Positions 42,726 through 53,429 are shown, counted from the stretch's first letter. The stretch: DNA of 64,000 bases from Flavobacterium paronense (GCF_030409795.1 NZ_JAUFQN010000019.1:1178001-1242000), one strand, 5' to 3'. A program made the numbers and translations. The notes: generated by a model not told the origin, from the letters alone.

Positions 42726-44789
42726 ATGCCTGAAACGTTATTACAAATACCTATAGCCAAAATAATTCCACATGCTATAGAAAAACACGGACATGTCCGT
42801 ACCGATAATTATTATTGGCTAAACCAAAGAGAGAACCAGGAAGTGATTGATTATCTCAATCAGGAAAACGAATATTACCATCAAGAAACTGCACATACAA
42901 AAGAATTTCAAAAGAATTTATTCGAAGAAATGAAATCCCGAATCAAGGAAGATGATGAGTCGGTTCCTTATTTTTACAATGGTTATTATTATATTACTCG
43001 TTTTGAAATGGGTAAAGATTATCCAATTCATTCGCGTAAAAAAGGAAATCTGGAAGCCAAAGAAGAAATCTTGTTTGATTGCAACGAAATGGCAAAAGGG
43101 TATACTTATTTCAATTTAGCTGGTTTAAGCATTAGCGAAGATAATACATTGGCAGCTTTTGGTGTCGATACAGTTTCTCGAAGACAATACACGATTCAGG
43201 TTAAGAATTTAGTTTCAGGTGAAATTTTACCTGTGAAATTAGAAAATACTACCGGCGGTTCTACTTGGGCAAGTGATAACAAGACTTTGTTTTATTCCCG
43301 AAAAGATGAAGTAACGCTTCGTGCCGATAAAATATACAAACACAAAATTGGAACAACAGCCGATAAAGACGCATTGGTGTATTTTGAAAAAGATGAAACT
43401 TTTGACGTTTCGGTTTATAAATCGAAATCGAAAAAATATTTGATTATCAATTCGAGCAGTACAATGACAACCGAATACCAAACGGTTTTATCGGCGACGC
43501 CGGATGCTAAATTCAAAGTATTCCAAAAAAGAACACGCGGATTAGAATACTCGATGTCGCATTTTGGAGACCATTTTTATATTGTAACCAATAAAGACAA
43601 AGCAACAAATTTTAAACTGATGAAAACGCCCGAAAGTGCAACTTCAAAAGAAAATTGGGTTGATGTTATTCCGCATCGTCAGGATGTTTTACTTGAAGAT
43701 ATTGATATTTTTAGAGATTATTTAGTTGTTTCTGAACGATTCAATGGTTTGAATCACATTCGCATAATGCCTTGGAGTGGAAAGGGAGAATATTACCTGC
43801 CTTTTGACAGTGAAACTTATATGGCGTACACCACAACCAATCTCGATTTTGATACTAAAATACTTCGTTATGGATATCAATCGTTGGCAACGCCGGCTTC
43901 TGTGATTGATTTCAATATGAAAACGAAGGAAAAAACAGTTCTGAAAGAGCAGGAAGTTTTGGGTGGAAAATTCAATAAGAACAATTATAAAGAAGAACGC
44001 ATTTGGGCCACCGCCAAAGACGGAACAAAAGTGCCCATTTCGATGGTGTATCGAAAAGGAATTAAAAAAAACGGAAAGAATCCACTTTTGTTATATGCTT
44101 ATGGCTCATATGGTATAACAATGGATTGTCATTTTTCATCTGTTCGTTTATCATTATTAGATCGAGGATTTATTTACGCCATTGCGCACATTCGTGGAGG
44201 CGAAGATTTAGGAAGACAATGGTATGAAGACGGGAAGTTGTTAAAAAAGAAAAATACGTTTACCGATTTTATAGATTGTTCGCAATTTGTGATAGATGAA
44301 AAGTATACATCACCACAACATTTATATGCCGAAGGTGGCTCTGCTGGTGGACTTTTGATGGGAGCAATTATAAACATGGCACCAAATTTGTATAACGGGG
44401 TCGTCGCTCAAGTGCCGTTTGTAGATGTTGTTACGACCATGTTAGACGAAACGATACCATTAACAACAGGAGAATACGATGAATGGGGAAACCCGAATGT
44501 TAAAAAATATTATAATTATATGTTATCCTATTCGCCTTATGACAATATTGTTGCCCAAGACTATCCAAACTTATATATTTCTACAGGTTTGCACGATTCA
44601 CAGGTACAGTATTGGGAACCAGCTAAATGGGTTGCTAAATTACGCGTTTTGAAAACAAATAATAATCAATTGTATTTGGATACCAATATGGATGCAGGAC
44701 ATGGAGGTGCCTCGGGAAGGTTTGAAGCCATTAAGGAAATTGCCAAAGAATATACTTTTTTGTTAGATTTAGAAGGAATAAAAAAATAG
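42726..44789 (+). CDS. ptrB: Oligopeptidase B-type S9 serine peptidase
   Basis: 687 residues. An N-terminal seven-bladed beta-propeller (about 75-410) is followed by an alpha/beta-hydrolase catalytic domain. The nucleophile is the serine in AEGGSAGGLLMGA, the oligopeptidase B signature, and the C-terminal histidine lies in MDAGHGGASGR. It cleaves short peptides after basic residues. No signal peptide is present, so it is cytoplasmic. Length matches the family (about 690). Confidence 0.94.
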   Translation: MPETLLQIPIAKIIPHAIEKHGHVRTDNYYWLNQRENQEVIDYLNQENEYYHQETAHTKEFQKNLFEEMKSRIKEDDESVPYFYNGYYYITRFEMGKDYPIHSRKKGNLEAKEEILFDCNEMAKGYTYFNLAGLSISEDNTLAAFGVDTVSRRQYTIQVKNLVSGEILPVKLENTTGGSTWASDNKTLFYSRKDEVTLRADKIYKHKIGTTADKDALVYFEKDETFDVSVYKSKSKKYLIINSSSTMTTEYQTVLSATPDAKFKVFQKRTRGLEYSMSHFGDHFYIVTNKDKATNFKLMKTPESATSKENWVDVIPHRQDVLLEDIDIFRDYLVVSERFNGLNHIRIMPWSGKGEYYLPFDSETYMAYTTTNLDFDTKILRYGYQSLATPASVIDFNMKTKEKTVLKEQEVLGGKFNKNNYKEERIWATAKDGTKVPISMVYRKGIKKNGKNPLLLYAYGSYGITMDCHFSSVRLSLLDRGFIYAIAHIRGGEDLGRQWYEDGKLLKKKNTFTDFIDCSQFVIDEKYTSPQHLYAEGGSAGGLLMGAIINMAPNLYNGVVAQVPFVDVVTTMLDETIPLTTGEYDEWGNPNVKKYYNYMLSYSPYDNIVAQDYPNLYISTGLHDSQVQYWEPAKWVAKLRVLKTNNNQLYLDTNMDAGHGGASGRFEAIKEIAKEYTFLLDLEGIKK

Positions 44790-44804
44790 TTTAAAATATT
44801 TTAT

Positions 44805-44812
44805 TAAATTTG
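44805..44812 (+). promoter_or_regulatory. -7 box TAAATTTG for the cysteine-synthase-like gene
   Basis: An exact TAnnTTTG match; predicted start near 44818 leaves about 50 nt before the ATG at 44868. Confidence 0.45.
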
Positions 44813-44867
44813 CAAAGTTTAGAAGTCGGTAAAATTGGCTTCATAATATGCCTTGACTAGTTTATTT

Positions 44868-45908
44868 ATGAAACAAGATATAAAAGCACACGATAATGTA
44901 TTAAGCCTAATAGGGAATACTCCTTTAATTAGACTCAACAAAATCACCCAATCTTTACCAGGAAATTTTTACGCCAAGGTTGAAGCTTTCAACCCAGGAC
45001 ACTCCACCAAAGACAGAATTGCATTATATATTATAGAAGAAGCAGAAAGACAAGGAATTCTTTCTCCTGGAGATACTATTATTGAAACTACATCAGGTAA
45101 TACTGGTTTTAGTTTGGCAATGGTAAGTATTATCAAAGGATACAGTTGTATCTTGGCAGTTAGTTCAAAATCTTCCAAAGATAAAATTGATATGCTACGC
45201 AGTTTAGGTGCTAAAGTATATGTTTGTCCTGCACACGTCTCTGCTGATGATGAGCGTTCTTACTATAATGTAGCTAAGCGTTTGCACGAAGAAACTAAAG
45301 GTTCAATTTACATTAATCAGTATTTTAATCAATTGAATATTGATGCACATTATAAATCTACTGGTCCAGAAATTTGGGAACAAACCAACGGAAAGATTAC
45401 TCACTTAATTGCATGTAGCGGAACAGGCGGAACCATTTCGGGAGCAGCTAAGTTTTTAAAAGAAAAAAATCCAAATATTAGAATTTTAGGTGTTGATGCT
45501 TTTGGTTCGGTGTTGAAAAAATACCACGAAACCAAAGAGTTTGATGCTGATGAAATCTATCCATACCGAATAGAAGGATTAGGAAAAAATCTTATCCCAA
45601 CGGCTACCGACTTCGACTTGATTGATCATTTCATGAAAGTTACGGATGAAGAAAGTGCTCACACTACCAGAGAAATTGTTAAAAGAGAAGGTTTATTTGT
45701 TGGCTATACTTCGGGCGCTGTTATGCAAGCTATCAAGCAATATGCTGAAGAAGGTGAATTTACAGAAGAAAGTAATGTAATTGCCATTTTCCCTGACCAC
45801 GGTTCCCGTTATATGAGCAAAGTATTTAGCGATGACTGGATGAATGAACAAGGTTTCTTTGACAGCATCAACGCTGAAGAAGTTCAGAAAGTAGAGTTTA
45901 TTAAATAG
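44868..45908 (+). CDS. PLP-dependent cysteine synthase/cystathionine beta-synthase-like protein
   Basis: 346 residues from ATG 44868; the ORF extends back only to a TTG at 44853. It is a fold-type II PLP enzyme with the PLP lysine in [10 protein letters not shown], the phosphate loop [10 protein letters not shown] and the second loop [12 protein letters not shown]. This matches the O-acetylserine sulfhydrylase / cystathionine beta-synthase core. The CBS-type regulatory domain is absent. The substrate (O-acetylserine, serine plus homocysteine, or another) cannot be settled from sequence. It is followed by a terminator shared with the convergent gene. Confidence 0.9.
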   Translation: MKQDIKAHDNVLSLIGNTPLIRLNKITQSLPGNFYAKVEAFNPGHSTKDRIALYIIEEAERQGILSPGDTIIETTSGNTGFSLAMVSIIKGYSCILAVSSKSSKDKIDMLRSLGAKVYVCPAHVSADDERSYYNVAKRLHEETKGSIYINQYFNQLNIDAHYKSTGPEIWEQTNGKITHLIACSGTGGTISGAAKFLKEKNPNIRILGVDAFGSVLKKYHETKEFDADEIYPYRIEGLGKNLIPTATDFDLIDHFMKVTDEESAHTTREIVKREGLFVGYTSGAVMQAIKQYAEEGEFTEESNVIAIFPDHGSRYMSKVFSDDWMNEQGFFDSINAEEVQKVEFIK

Positions 45909-45936
45909 ATTATTAGACTGTTAGATTATTAGATAT

Positions 45937-45967
45937 AAAAAAACCTCCGAAATTTTTGGAGGTTTTT
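45937..45967. terminator. Bidirectional terminator
   Basis: AAAAAACCTCC-GAAATTTTT-GGAGGTTTTT, between the convergent cysteine-synthase-like gene and the small exported protein gene. Confidence 0.9.
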
Positions 45968-45970
45968 CTT

Positions 45971-46390
45971 TTATCGCATGGTTTTGTTAACGTCATTGTC
46001 ATCATACTTTGCTTTAAACCGGTTTAGGTTTTCGAGATTAATATCACCTTTCGGGTTGATTACTTTTTCTTCAAGCAATAATGATATTAGGAAATCCCAT
46101 TTTCTGTTACGGAAGTTTTTGGATTGGATGCTAACCTTTTGTTGCTCAAAAACTATCTTCTTACCATCATCTTGTTTGATTTCGGTACCGTTATTGTCTA
46201 CCAGCATATGAAACAACTCTTCTTTGGTGTTTAGTTTATAAACATACAATTCATTCCCCATTGCTTTTTTTGTAAAACTAAAAGTTGGAATACCACTAGA
46301 ATAAACAACATCATCCTTTAATTTAATTTCCTGTGCGGTTAGTGCGGTTACTGTTAAAAATAATATCGTTAAATAAATGAGATGTTTCAT
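45971..46390 (-). CDS. Exported protein of unknown function
   Basis: 139 residues if started at 46390, where MKHLIYLTILFLTVTALTAQ forms a clean signal peptide with cleavage after ALTAQ. An ATG 15 nt upstream (46405) is also acceptable; one at 46444 is not, as it precedes the signal with unrelated residues. The mature protein is charged, with a hydrophobic strand KWDFLISLLLEEKV and a basic end. I recognise no domain. Upstream lies YebC on the same strand with about 78 nt in between. Confidence 0.75.
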   Translation of the reverse strand: MKHLIYLTILFLTVTALTAQEIKLKDDVVYSSGIPTFSFTKKAMGNELYVYKLNTKEELFHMLVDNNGTEIKQDDGKKIVFEQQKVSIQSKNFRNRKWDFLISLLLEEKVINPKGDINLENLNRFKAKYDDNDVNKTMR

Positions 46391-46482
46391 AGTTTTTGAT
46401 TTCATGAAAACTAAGTTACAAAAAAAACGCCAAGCAAAGCCCAACGTTTATATCTAATAATCTATCAAGTCTAATTATCTAA

Positions 46483-47193
46483 TTATTCCTCCATCGTATG
46501 ATACACGTTCATCACGTCATCATCTTCTTCTATTTTCTCGATTAATTTTTCTACGTCGGCCATTTCAGCTTCGGTTAGTTTTTTGGTAATTTGCGGAATC
46601 CTTTCAAATCCTGAAGATAATATTTCAATACCTCGACTTTCTAATTCTTTTTGGATGGCTCCAAAGCTGCCAAAAGGTGCGTATATTAGTATTCCGTCTT
46701 CGTCAGCAAAGATTTCTTCGGCACCAAAATCGATGAATTCTAATTCTAATTCTTCGATGTCAACGTTATTATTTGGAATACGAAAATTGCAGGTGTGGTC
46801 AAACATAAATTCTACCGAGCCTTGTGTTCCCATAGTACCATTACATTTGTTGAAATAACTTCTGATGTTGGCAACTGTTCTATTATTGTTATCGGTGGCG
46901 GTTTCAATTAAAAGGGCAATTCCGTGTGGCGCATAACCTTCAAAAAGCTGCTCTTTATAGTTTGCCGTATCCTTGTCGGTTGCTTTTTTAATCGCACGTT
47001 CGACGTTTTCTTTCGGCATGTTAGCCGATTTGGCATTTTGGATAACAGCACGCAAACGGGAATTGGCTTCCGGATTTGGACCGCCTTCTTTAACGGCCAT
47101 TACAATATCTTTTCCTATACGTGTAAACGCTTTAGCCATGGCTGACCAACGTTTCATTTTTCGTCCTTTTCTAAATTCGAATGCTCTTCCCAT
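46483..47193 (-). CDS. YebC/PmpR-family DNA-binding regulator
   Basis: 236 residues of the YebC/TACO1 family: N-terminal GRAFEFRKGRKMKRWSAMAK, the helical region NPEANSRLRAVIQNAKSANMP (shown here as NPEANSRLRAVIQNAK), and the C-terminal IEEDDDVMNVYHTME. Family members act as transcription regulators, and some relieve ribosome stalling at proline-rich sequences. YebC and YeeN/PmpR subtypes cannot be separated by eye. Monocistronic on the minus strand. Confidence 0.93.
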   Translation of the reverse strand: MGRAFEFRKGRKMKRWSAMAKAFTRIGKDIVMAVKEGGPNPEANSRLRAVIQNAKSANMPKENVERAIKKATDKDTANYKEQLFEGYAPHGIALLIETATDNNNRTVANIRSYFNKCNGTMGTQGSVEFMFDHTCNFRIPNNNVDIEELELEFIDFGAEEIFADEDGILIYAPFGSFGAIQKELESRGIEILSSGFERIPQITKKLTEAEMADVEKLIEKIEEDDDVMNVYHTMEE

Positions 47194-47298
47194 TGCTAAG
47201 ACTATTTTTTTAATGCTAAAATTGAGTGCAAAAATAAGGTATTATTCGGTTATTGCAAATGATTAAATAATTCATTTCTTGTTAACCCAAGTATCACT

Positions 47299-49326
47299 TT
47301 AAGGTTTTAAATTATTTATGTCATATAAAATATTAGTAGCTTCAAGAATGTGAAAGTTTTGTCTAATATTTTTTATTCTCTCGAAAGTATTTGTTTTCAT
47401 GAAGGCATCTTTCTTTTGAATTTTAATATCAGCAGCATTTAATTCAACAGTTATAGGATATACTTTCTCAGTTTCCGTCTTTATTTCTTTCCAAAGCGAA
47501 TTCATTTGGTTTACATTATCAAAAACAGAACTGAATTGCAATAGTACTGGAGGCAAATCAGCGTCGTACAAAGGATTTATTTTAGTATTTAGGTTTTCTA
47601 TTTCAATGGCATCAGTACTTTCTGCGATTCTTTTTTTACTGGCAGCAATCGCATTCTCATAAATAGTATTTTCTATATAATTATACTTTAAAACGCCACG
47701 AATTTCATCATTTCTGAGTGCAGTTGCACTACTGTTTTCTCTTGGCATTTGCTTGTCAAACAATAACGGAATTTCAACATCTGGTGTAATGCCATTGTAT
47801 TGGTTACTTTTTCCGGTTATTCGGTAAAATTTTTCTAAAGTTAATTTAAGAAACTCATCATTATTTGAATTTAAGGGAAGTATGCGTTGCATGGTTGCTT
47901 TTCCCAATGATTTGTTTCCAATAATAATCGCACGATTGTAATCTTGCATGGCATTGGCGAAAAATTCACTTGCCGAGGCCGAAAATCCATTAATCATTAT
48001 AACCATCGGGCCATTATAAATAGTACCAATAATTTCATCCGGAATGATTTCTTTATCGTTTTTATTATTATTCATAATTGCTAAAGGGCCATCGTTAATA
48101 AACAATCCTGAAAGTCGCACCGCTTCTTCCATTGACCCGCCACCATTATTCTCGATATCAATGATTAATCCATCGATTTCTTCTTTTTCTAATTTGTATA
48201 TTTCTTTAACAACATCATTCGTGATACTTGATTTTCCGTTTTCAAAAGTGGAATAAAAACTCGGAATTTTGATATAACCAAAGGTGGATTTTTCTGTTTT
48301 TAGTTTGAAACTAAAGACATTGTTTTGGTAATCTTTCAGGATTTTTTTAATTAGTCGAACATTATATATCTCACCGCTTTTTTTTCTGAATGTAAAAAGC
48401 GCAGATTTATAATCTTTAGAAGTAATGATTTCATCAATTTTTTTCATTGAAGCACAGGCAATTTCATACTCCTCATCTTTATATTTGATTTTTAGCAACT
48501 GATCACCAACATTTATTTTATTGCTAAAATAAGCTGAACTTCCCGGAATAATATCGTCAACGGTTATTTCATCCTTATCAGATAGGGAAACATAAAGACC
48601 AAAAGTCAGATTGTCAGAGCTAACAGTTGAGAAAAATTCTGATTTATCATTCTCAGAAAAGTATTCGGTATGCGGATCAAAATAGGAACAAAAAACCGAA
48701 TAAAAGACTGCGTTAAATTCATCTTCAGTCATTTGGTAGCTTTCCGTTTTGCATTCGTATTTATCAAAAACTTTAGGTTTGTCGGATAATGCTAGTGTAT
48801 CAAAACTAGCTGATAAAGAATCTTTGTTGGTACTCAACTCAGCTATATCGCGCAAAACATTAAACAGAATTCTTTTTTTGTACATGTTTTTTAATTCTGC
48901 TTCATCTTTGGCATAAGGAAAAGCTTTTTTAGAGAAGACCACTTTTTCGTCGCTGGATAAAGCAAAATCCTCATTTTTTAAAGAAGCGATGATAGCAGCA
49001 TAACGTGTAATAGATTTTGAATAAGCGGTGTAAAAATCATGCAGAAAACCACAATCGTGGGCATTGATATAATCATCAATTTGGTATTCATGTTTTTTTA
49101 ATTCATTGATTTCGGGAGCGATGAAAAGCCTATTTTCTTCATCCAACCGACTTAAAAAAGTCTTGAAAGCATAAACAGATAAGCTATCGTCAATTGGTTT
49201 TGGACGATAGTGATTCTCCTGAATTAGTTTATTTATGCTTCCTAAAGTTTCACAAGGATTTTTCTCTTTTTGACTTAAAGCTAAAAGAGGAAGTAAGAGA
49301 ATTAATATTAGTGTTTTTTTAAACAA
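47299..49326 (-). CDS. prc: Tail-specific (S41) carboxy-terminal processing protease
   Basis: 675 residues. Signal peptide MFKKTLILILLLPLLALSQ, an N-terminal helical domain, a PDZ domain (about 235-320, DDIIPGSSAYFSNKINVGDQ) and an S41 catalytic domain. The serine is in INGFSASASEFFANA and the lysine in IGNKSLGKATMQ, a Ser-Lys dyad. Prc trims the C-termini of periplasmic proteins and regulates peptidoglycan hydrolases. A C-terminal extension of about 140 residues (from roughly 530) matches the layout of the E. coli Prc type. Hexamer repeats (CAATGR) lie in the upstream region. Confidence 0.92.
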   Translation of the reverse strand: MFKKTLILILLLPLLALSQKEKNPCETLGSINKLIQENHYRPKPIDDSLSVYAFKTFLSRLDEENRLFIAPEINELKKHEYQIDDYINAHDCGFLHDFYTAYSKSITRYAAIIASLKNEDFALSSDEKVVFSKKAFPYAKDEAELKNMYKKRILFNVLRDIAELSTNKDSLSASFDTLALSDKPKVFDKYECKTESYQMTEDEFNAVFYSVFCSYFDPHTEYFSENDKSEFFSTVSSDNLTFGLYVSLSDKDEITVDDIIPGSSAYFSNKINVGDQLLKIKYKDEEYEIACASMKKIDEIITSKDYKSALFTFRKKSGEIYNVRLIKKILKDYQNNVFSFKLKTEKSTFGYIKIPSFYSTFENGKSSITNDVVKEIYKLEKEEIDGLIIDIENNGGGSMEEAVRLSGLFINDGPLAIMNNNKNDKEIIPDEIIGTIYNGPMVIMINGFSASASEFFANAMQDYNRAIIIGNKSLGKATMQRILPLNSNNDEFLKLTLEKFYRITGKSNQYNGITPDVEIPLLFDKQMPRENSSATALRNDEIRGVLKYNYIENTIYENAIAASKKRIAESTDAIEIENLNTKINPLYDADLPPVLLQFSSVFDNVNQMNSLWKEIKTETEKVYPITVELNAADIKIQKKDAFMKTNTFERIKNIRQNFHILEATNILYDINNLKP

Positions 49327-49341
49327 AAGATTTAGTGAATT

Positions 49342-49425
49342 TCAATGGCAATATCAATGGCAATATAGAAAGCTATTAACTACTTTATTATTGTCATTGT
49401 CATTGTTATTTTGATTGTCATTGTC
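49342..49425. repeat. CAATGR hexamer repeats in opposed arms
   Basis: TCAATGGCAATATCAATGGCAATAT (49342-49366; arms CAATGGCAATAT twice) faces repeated ATTGTC/ATTGTT words at 49390-49425, which read CAATGA on the other strand. Probably simple-sequence DNA between gcvT and prc. Confidence 0.5.
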
Positions 49426-50507
49426 TACTTTTTATAGAAAGGCATTTTTACCACTTTGGCAGCGACTTTATTATTTCGAATTTGAATATAAATGTTGCTA
49501 TCAATAGCTGAAAATTCAGTTTTAACATAACCCATTCCGATTCCTTTGCCTAAACTTGGCGCCATTGTTCCCGAAGTTACAATCCCGATGTTATTACCAT
49601 TAGCATCAACAATTTCATAATCGTGACGCGGAATTCCTCTTTCGATTAATTCAAAACCAACCAATTTTTTGGTAACGCCAGCTTCTTTTTGTTTTTTCAG
49701 ATTTTCTGAATTAGTAAAGTCTTTAGTGAATTTGGTAATCCAACCCAAACCAGCTTCTAGTGGAGAAGTCGTATCGTTGATATCATTGCCATACAAACAG
49801 AATCCCATTTCTAAACGCAAGGTATCACGAGCAGCCAAGCCAACAGGTTTGATCCCAAAAGCTTTTCCGGCTTCGAAGACTTTGTTCCAAACTTGTTCGA
49901 CTTCTGAATTTTTGCAGTAAATTTCAAATCCGCCCGAACCGGTATAACCTGTAGCTGATATAATTACGTGTTCAATTCCGGCAAAATCTGCTACTTCAAA
50001 ATGATAATATTTAATCGTTGATAAATCTATAGACGTCAAGGATTGCATCGCTTCAACCGCTTTTGGACCTTGAATAGCAAGCAAAGAATAATCTTCAGAA
50101 ATGTTTTTCATATCTACATCTAAATCATTGTGCGACGAAATCCAGTTCCAGTCTTTGTCAATATTTGAAGCGTTTACAACCAATAAATACTGGTTTTCTT
50201 TCATTCGGTAAACAATTAAATCATCTACAATTCCACCTTCATTATTTGGCAAACAGGAATATTGTGCGCGACCAATTTCCAATACCGAAGCGTCATTAGA
50301 AGTCACTTTTTGAATTAAAGCCAAAGCATTTTCACCCGAAAGTAAAAATTCACCCATGTGTGAAACATCAAAAACGCCAACACCATTTCTAACAATTTCG
50401 TGTTCGGCATTTACACCTTCATATTGAACAGGCATATTGTATCCTGCAAACGGAACCATTTTTGCTCCTAAACTTTCGTGTATGTGTGTTAACGCTGTAT
50501 TTTTCAT
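49425..50507 (-). CDS. gcvT: Glycine cleavage system T protein (aminomethyltransferase)
   Basis: 360 residues from the ATG complementary to 50505-50507, beginning [17 protein letters not shown] as the family does. Transfers the methylene group from aminomethylated GcvH to tetrahydrofolate, releasing ammonia. Landmarks are [11 protein letters not shown] and the [14 protein letters not shown] region. An in-frame ATG at 50534 adds nine residues that come only from a dispersed repeat overlapping the promoter region, so it is rejected. gcvH and gcvP are not in this window. Confidence 0.95.
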   Translation of the reverse strand: MKNTALTHIHESLGAKMVPFAGYNMPVQYEGVNAEHEIVRNGVGVFDVSHMGEFLLSGENALALIQKVTSNDASVLEIGRAQYSCLPNNEGGIVDDLIVYRMKENQYLLVVNASNIDKDWNWISSHNDLDVDMKNISEDYSLLAIQGPKAVEAMQSLTSIDLSTIKYYHFEVADFAGIEHVIISATGYTGSGGFEIYCKNSEVEQVWNKVFEAGKAFGIKPVGLAARDTLRLEMGFCLYGNDINDTTSPLEAGLGWITKFTKDFTNSENLKKQKEAGVTKKLVGFELIERGIPRHDYEIVDANGNNIGIVTSGTMAPSLGKGIGMGYVKTEFSAIDSNIYIQIRNNKVAAKVVKMPFYKK

Positions 50508-50520
50508 TTTAGTTATTGTT

Positions 50521-50633
50521 AGCCACAGATTCACAGATTATTTTATTGATTTTAAAATTCCGAATTTGTGAATTTGGGTTTAATTTATTTTATATGAATT
50601 GTTTATTATTTTAATTTGTGAATCTGTGGCAAA
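50521..50633. repeat. Dispersed inverted repeat AGCCACAGATTCACAGA, copy 1
   Basis: AGCCACAGATTCACAGA (50521-50537) faces TTTGTGAATCTGTGGCAAAT (50614-50633) across about 76 nt. The same arms occur at 58489-58539, and relatives at 14517-14566 and 25044-25130. This copy fills the gap between gcvT and the fumarylacetoacetase gene. Confidence 0.75.
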
Positions 50634-50634
50634 T

Positions 50635-51918
50635 CTACTTTCTAACAAAAGGCGGTAATAATTTACTCGAAACTTCCCCAAAACCAATTCTAACAGAACT
50701 GTTTTGACAATACCCTTTCATAATAACGGTGTCATTATCGTTGATGAATTTACGCTCCGATCCATCATTCATTTTAATTGGATTTTTTCCGCCCCAAGTC
50801 AGTTCGAGCATTGAACCAAAGCTATCTGGAGTTGGTCCTGAAATAGTTCCGGAACCCATCATGTCGCCTGAATTTATTCGGCAACCGTTAGAAGTATGAT
50901 GCGCTAATTGTTGTGACATTGACCAATACATATACTTGAAATTTGATTTAGAAACCAACGATGGTTCCACATTTTCCGGTTCTATATAAACTTCTAAATT
51001 AATATCGAAAGTGTGTTTTCCTTTTTGTTGTAAATAGGGTAAAGGTGTTGGTTCTTGTACAGGACCTTTTGCTCTAAAAGGTTCTAAAGCATCCATTGTT
51101 ACTATCCATGGTGAAATTGAGGAAGCAAAGTTTTTAGCTAAAAATGGTCCAAGTGGTACATATTCCCATTTTTGAATATCGCGAGCACTCCAATCGTTCA
51201 ATAAAACCATTCCAAAGATATAATCTTCGGCTTCGTTTACTGGAATGTTTTCTCCCATTATGTTAGCATCAGTGGTAATAAAAGCGGTTTCTAATTCAAA
51301 ATCAATTGAGCGGGATGGCCCAAAAACAGGAGTTTCTTCTCCATTAGGCAACGTTTGCCCCATTGGACGGTGTACCGGAATTCCCGATTGAACTATAGTC
51401 GAACTTCTCCCGTGATAACCTACAGGAATGTGAAGCCAGTTTGGCAATAAAGCATTCGCCGGATCTCTAAACATTTTACCAACATTGGTTGCATGTTCTT
51501 TGCTCGAATAGAAATCGGTGTAATCACCAATTAGAACAGGTAATTGCATTTCTACATCTTCCATTTTGAAAATAACAACATCACGATGGGCTTTATTATC
51601 TCTAAGTTTTGGATTATTATGGTCAAAAATATCACCAATTCGGTTCCGCACCAAGCGCCATGTTTTTTTTCCATCAGATATAAAATCATTCAAAGTATCT
51701 TGCATGAACATATCATCAGTCAAATCTATACCTTCAAAATAATTCAATTGTTGTAAAGCGCCCAAATCGATAGCAAAATCACCAATTCTCGTTCCTATAG
51801 TGATAACATCTTCTTTTGTTAAGAAAACGCCAAAGGGAATGTTTTGTATTGGGAAGTCACTGTTTTCGGGTACAGTAAGCCAAGATTTGCGTTTTGAATT
51901 ATTGGTATTTAGAGGCAT
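50635..51918 (-). CDS. fahA: Fumarylacetoacetase
   Basis: 427 residues. The N-terminal SH3-like domain is followed by the FAH catalytic domain: YHGRSSTIVQSG, the metal-site residues around DFELETAFI, NDWSARDIQKWEYVPLGPF, and GSGTISGPTPDSFGSMLEL. It hydrolyses fumarylacetoacetate to fumarate and acetoacetate, the last step of phenylalanine/tyrosine degradation. The partners of that pathway are not adjacent. It is divergent from glyA. Confidence 0.96.
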   Translation of the reverse strand: MPLNTNNSKRKSWLTVPENSDFPIQNIPFGVFLTKEDVITIGTRIGDFAIDLGALQQLNYFEGIDLTDDMFMQDTLNDFISDGKKTWRLVRNRIGDIFDHNNPKLRDNKAHRDVVIFKMEDVEMQLPVLIGDYTDFYSSKEHATNVGKMFRDPANALLPNWLHIPVGYHGRSSTIVQSGIPVHRPMGQTLPNGEETPVFGPSRSIDFELETAFITTDANIMGENIPVNEAEDYIFGMVLLNDWSARDIQKWEYVPLGPFLAKNFASSISPWIVTMDALEPFRAKGPVQEPTPLPYLQQKGKHTFDINLEVYIEPENVEPSLVSKSNFKYMYWSMSQQLAHHTSNGCRINSGDMMGSGTISGPTPDSFGSMLELTWGGKNPIKMNDGSERKFINDNDTVIMKGYCQNSSVRIGFGEVSSKLLPPFVRK

Positions 51919-51992
51919 GATTTGTTGATTTATTTGTTGAAAAATTAGTAATCAAATATATCATTTACTATTAATTTACCAAACGATTTTTG

Positions 51993-52000
51993 TAATTTTG
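51993..52000 (+). promoter_or_regulatory. -7 box TAATTTTG for glyA
   Basis: An exact TAnnTTTG match 26 nt upstream of the glyA ATG; predicted start near 52006. Confidence 0.45.
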
Positions 52001-52026
52001 AGCACAATTAATCGAAAAATTTTCAA

Positions 52027-53301
52027 ATGCAACACGACAAACAAATCTTTGACCTAATTCTAGAGGAACAAGACAGACAAATTCACGGAATAGAACTAAT
52101 TGCATCTGAGAACTTTGTAAGCGATCAAGTCATGGAAGCTGCTGGTTCCGTGTTAACAAATAAATATGCTGAAGGTTATCCTGGCAGACGTTATTATGGT
52201 GGTTGCGAAGTGGTAGATGTTATCGAGCAAATCGCTATTGACAGAGCTAAAGAACTCTTTGGTGCTGATTATGTTAATGTACAACCGCATTCTGGATCTC
52301 AAGCTAATACAGCCGTATTTGCAGCTTGTTTAAAACCTGGAGATAAAATTCTTGGTTTTGATTTATCTCATGGTGGTCATTTAACACATGGTTCTCCAGT
52401 TAACTTCTCAGGGAAGTTATATTCACCTAGTTTTTATGGTGTTGAGAAAGAAACAGGCGTTTTAAATTACGATAAAATTCAAGAAATTGCTACCAAAGAG
52501 CAACCAAAAATGATTATTGCTGGAGCTTCGGCTTATTCACGTGATATGGATTTTAAACGTTTCCGTGAAATTGCTGATAGCGTTGGAGCCCTTTTATTAG
52601 CGGATATTTCGCATCCAGCCGGATTAATTGCTAAAGGATTGATGAACGATCCAATTCCTCATTGTCATATCGTTACAACAACTACACACAAAACCTTGCG
52701 TGGACCAAGAGGTGGAATCATCATGATGGGTAAAGATTTTGAAAACCCATGGGGATTAACTACTCCAAAAGGGGAAATCCGAATGATGTCACATATTTTA
52801 GATATGTCTGTTTTTCCAGGAAATCAAGGTGGTCCGTTAGAACATATTATTGCGGCGAAAGCTGTAGCTTTTGGTGAAGCTTTATCAGATGAGTTTTTTG
52901 TGTATGCTATGCAAGTTCAAAAAAATGCCAAAGCAATGGCTTCCGCCTTTGTAAAAAGAGGGTATCATTTAATCTCCGGCGGAACAGATAATCACATGAT
53001 GTTGATTGATTTAAGGAACAAAAATATTTCAGGTAAAGATGCTGAAATAGCCTTAGGTAAAGCAGAAATCACAGTAAATAAAAATATGGTTCCCTTTGAT
53101 GACAAATCACCATTTGTAACATCTGGAATTCGTGTCGGAACACCTGCAATCACTACTCGTGGAATGATTGAAAGTGATATGGAAACAATAGTAGATTTAA
53201 TTGACAGAGTGCTTTCAAATGCTACTAATGATGAATTATTAGAAGAAATTGCAGACGAGGTAAATGATATGATGAGCGAAAGAGCCATTTTTGTTTATTA
53301 G
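52027..53301 (+). CDS. glyA: Serine hydroxymethyltransferase
   Basis: A 424-residue PLP enzyme interconverting serine plus tetrahydrofolate with glycine plus methylene-tetrahydrofolate, a major source of one-carbon units. The PLP lysine is in [15 protein letters not shown]; the N-terminus has the usual [14 protein letters not shown] and the [13 protein letters not shown] region carries the PLP aspartate. Length is normal. With gcvT and the threonine aldolase nearby, it completes much of the glycine one-carbon network, although the genes are separately transcribed. Confidence 0.97.
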   Translation: MQHDKQIFDLILEEQDRQIHGIELIASENFVSDQVMEAAGSVLTNKYAEGYPGRRYYGGCEVVDVIEQIAIDRAKELFGADYVNVQPHSGSQANTAVFAACLKPGDKILGFDLSHGGHLTHGSPVNFSGKLYSPSFYGVEKETGVLNYDKIQEIATKEQPKMIIAGASAYSRDMDFKRFREIADSVGALLLADISHPAGLIAKGLMNDPIPHCHIVTTTTHKTLRGPRGGIIMMGKDFENPWGLTTPKGEIRMMSHILDMSVFPGNQGGPLEHIIAAKAVAFGEALSDEFFVYAMQVQKNAKAMASAFVKRGYHLISGGTDNHMMLIDLRNKNISGKDAEIALGKAEITVNKNMVPFDDKSPFVTSGIRVGTPAITTRGMIESDMETIVDLIDRVLSNATNDELLEEIADEVNDMMSERAIFVY

Positions 53302-53330
53302 CGTTTCCAAATTATAGTATAGTATTAAAA

Positions 53331-53357
53331 AGTCTTCCCAACAGAAGGCTTTTTTTT
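53331..53357 (+). terminator. glyA terminator
   Basis: AGTCTTC (53331-53337) pairs with GAAGGCT (53344-53350) allowing one G-T pair, then seven T. Confidence 0.8.
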
Positions 53358-53393
53358 ATGATAATTGTTAGATATATAAGAATGCAATTGTCG

Positions 53394-53401
53394 TAAATTT
53401 G
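53394..53401 (+). promoter_or_regulatory. -7 box TAAATTTG for the exporter operon
   Basis: An exact TAnnTTTG match. Transcription would start near 53407, downstream of the GTG at 53403, which supports the ATG at 53430 as the true start. Confidence 0.5.
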
Positions 53402-53429
53402 AGTGTCAAAATTGTATAAATGCCAATTC

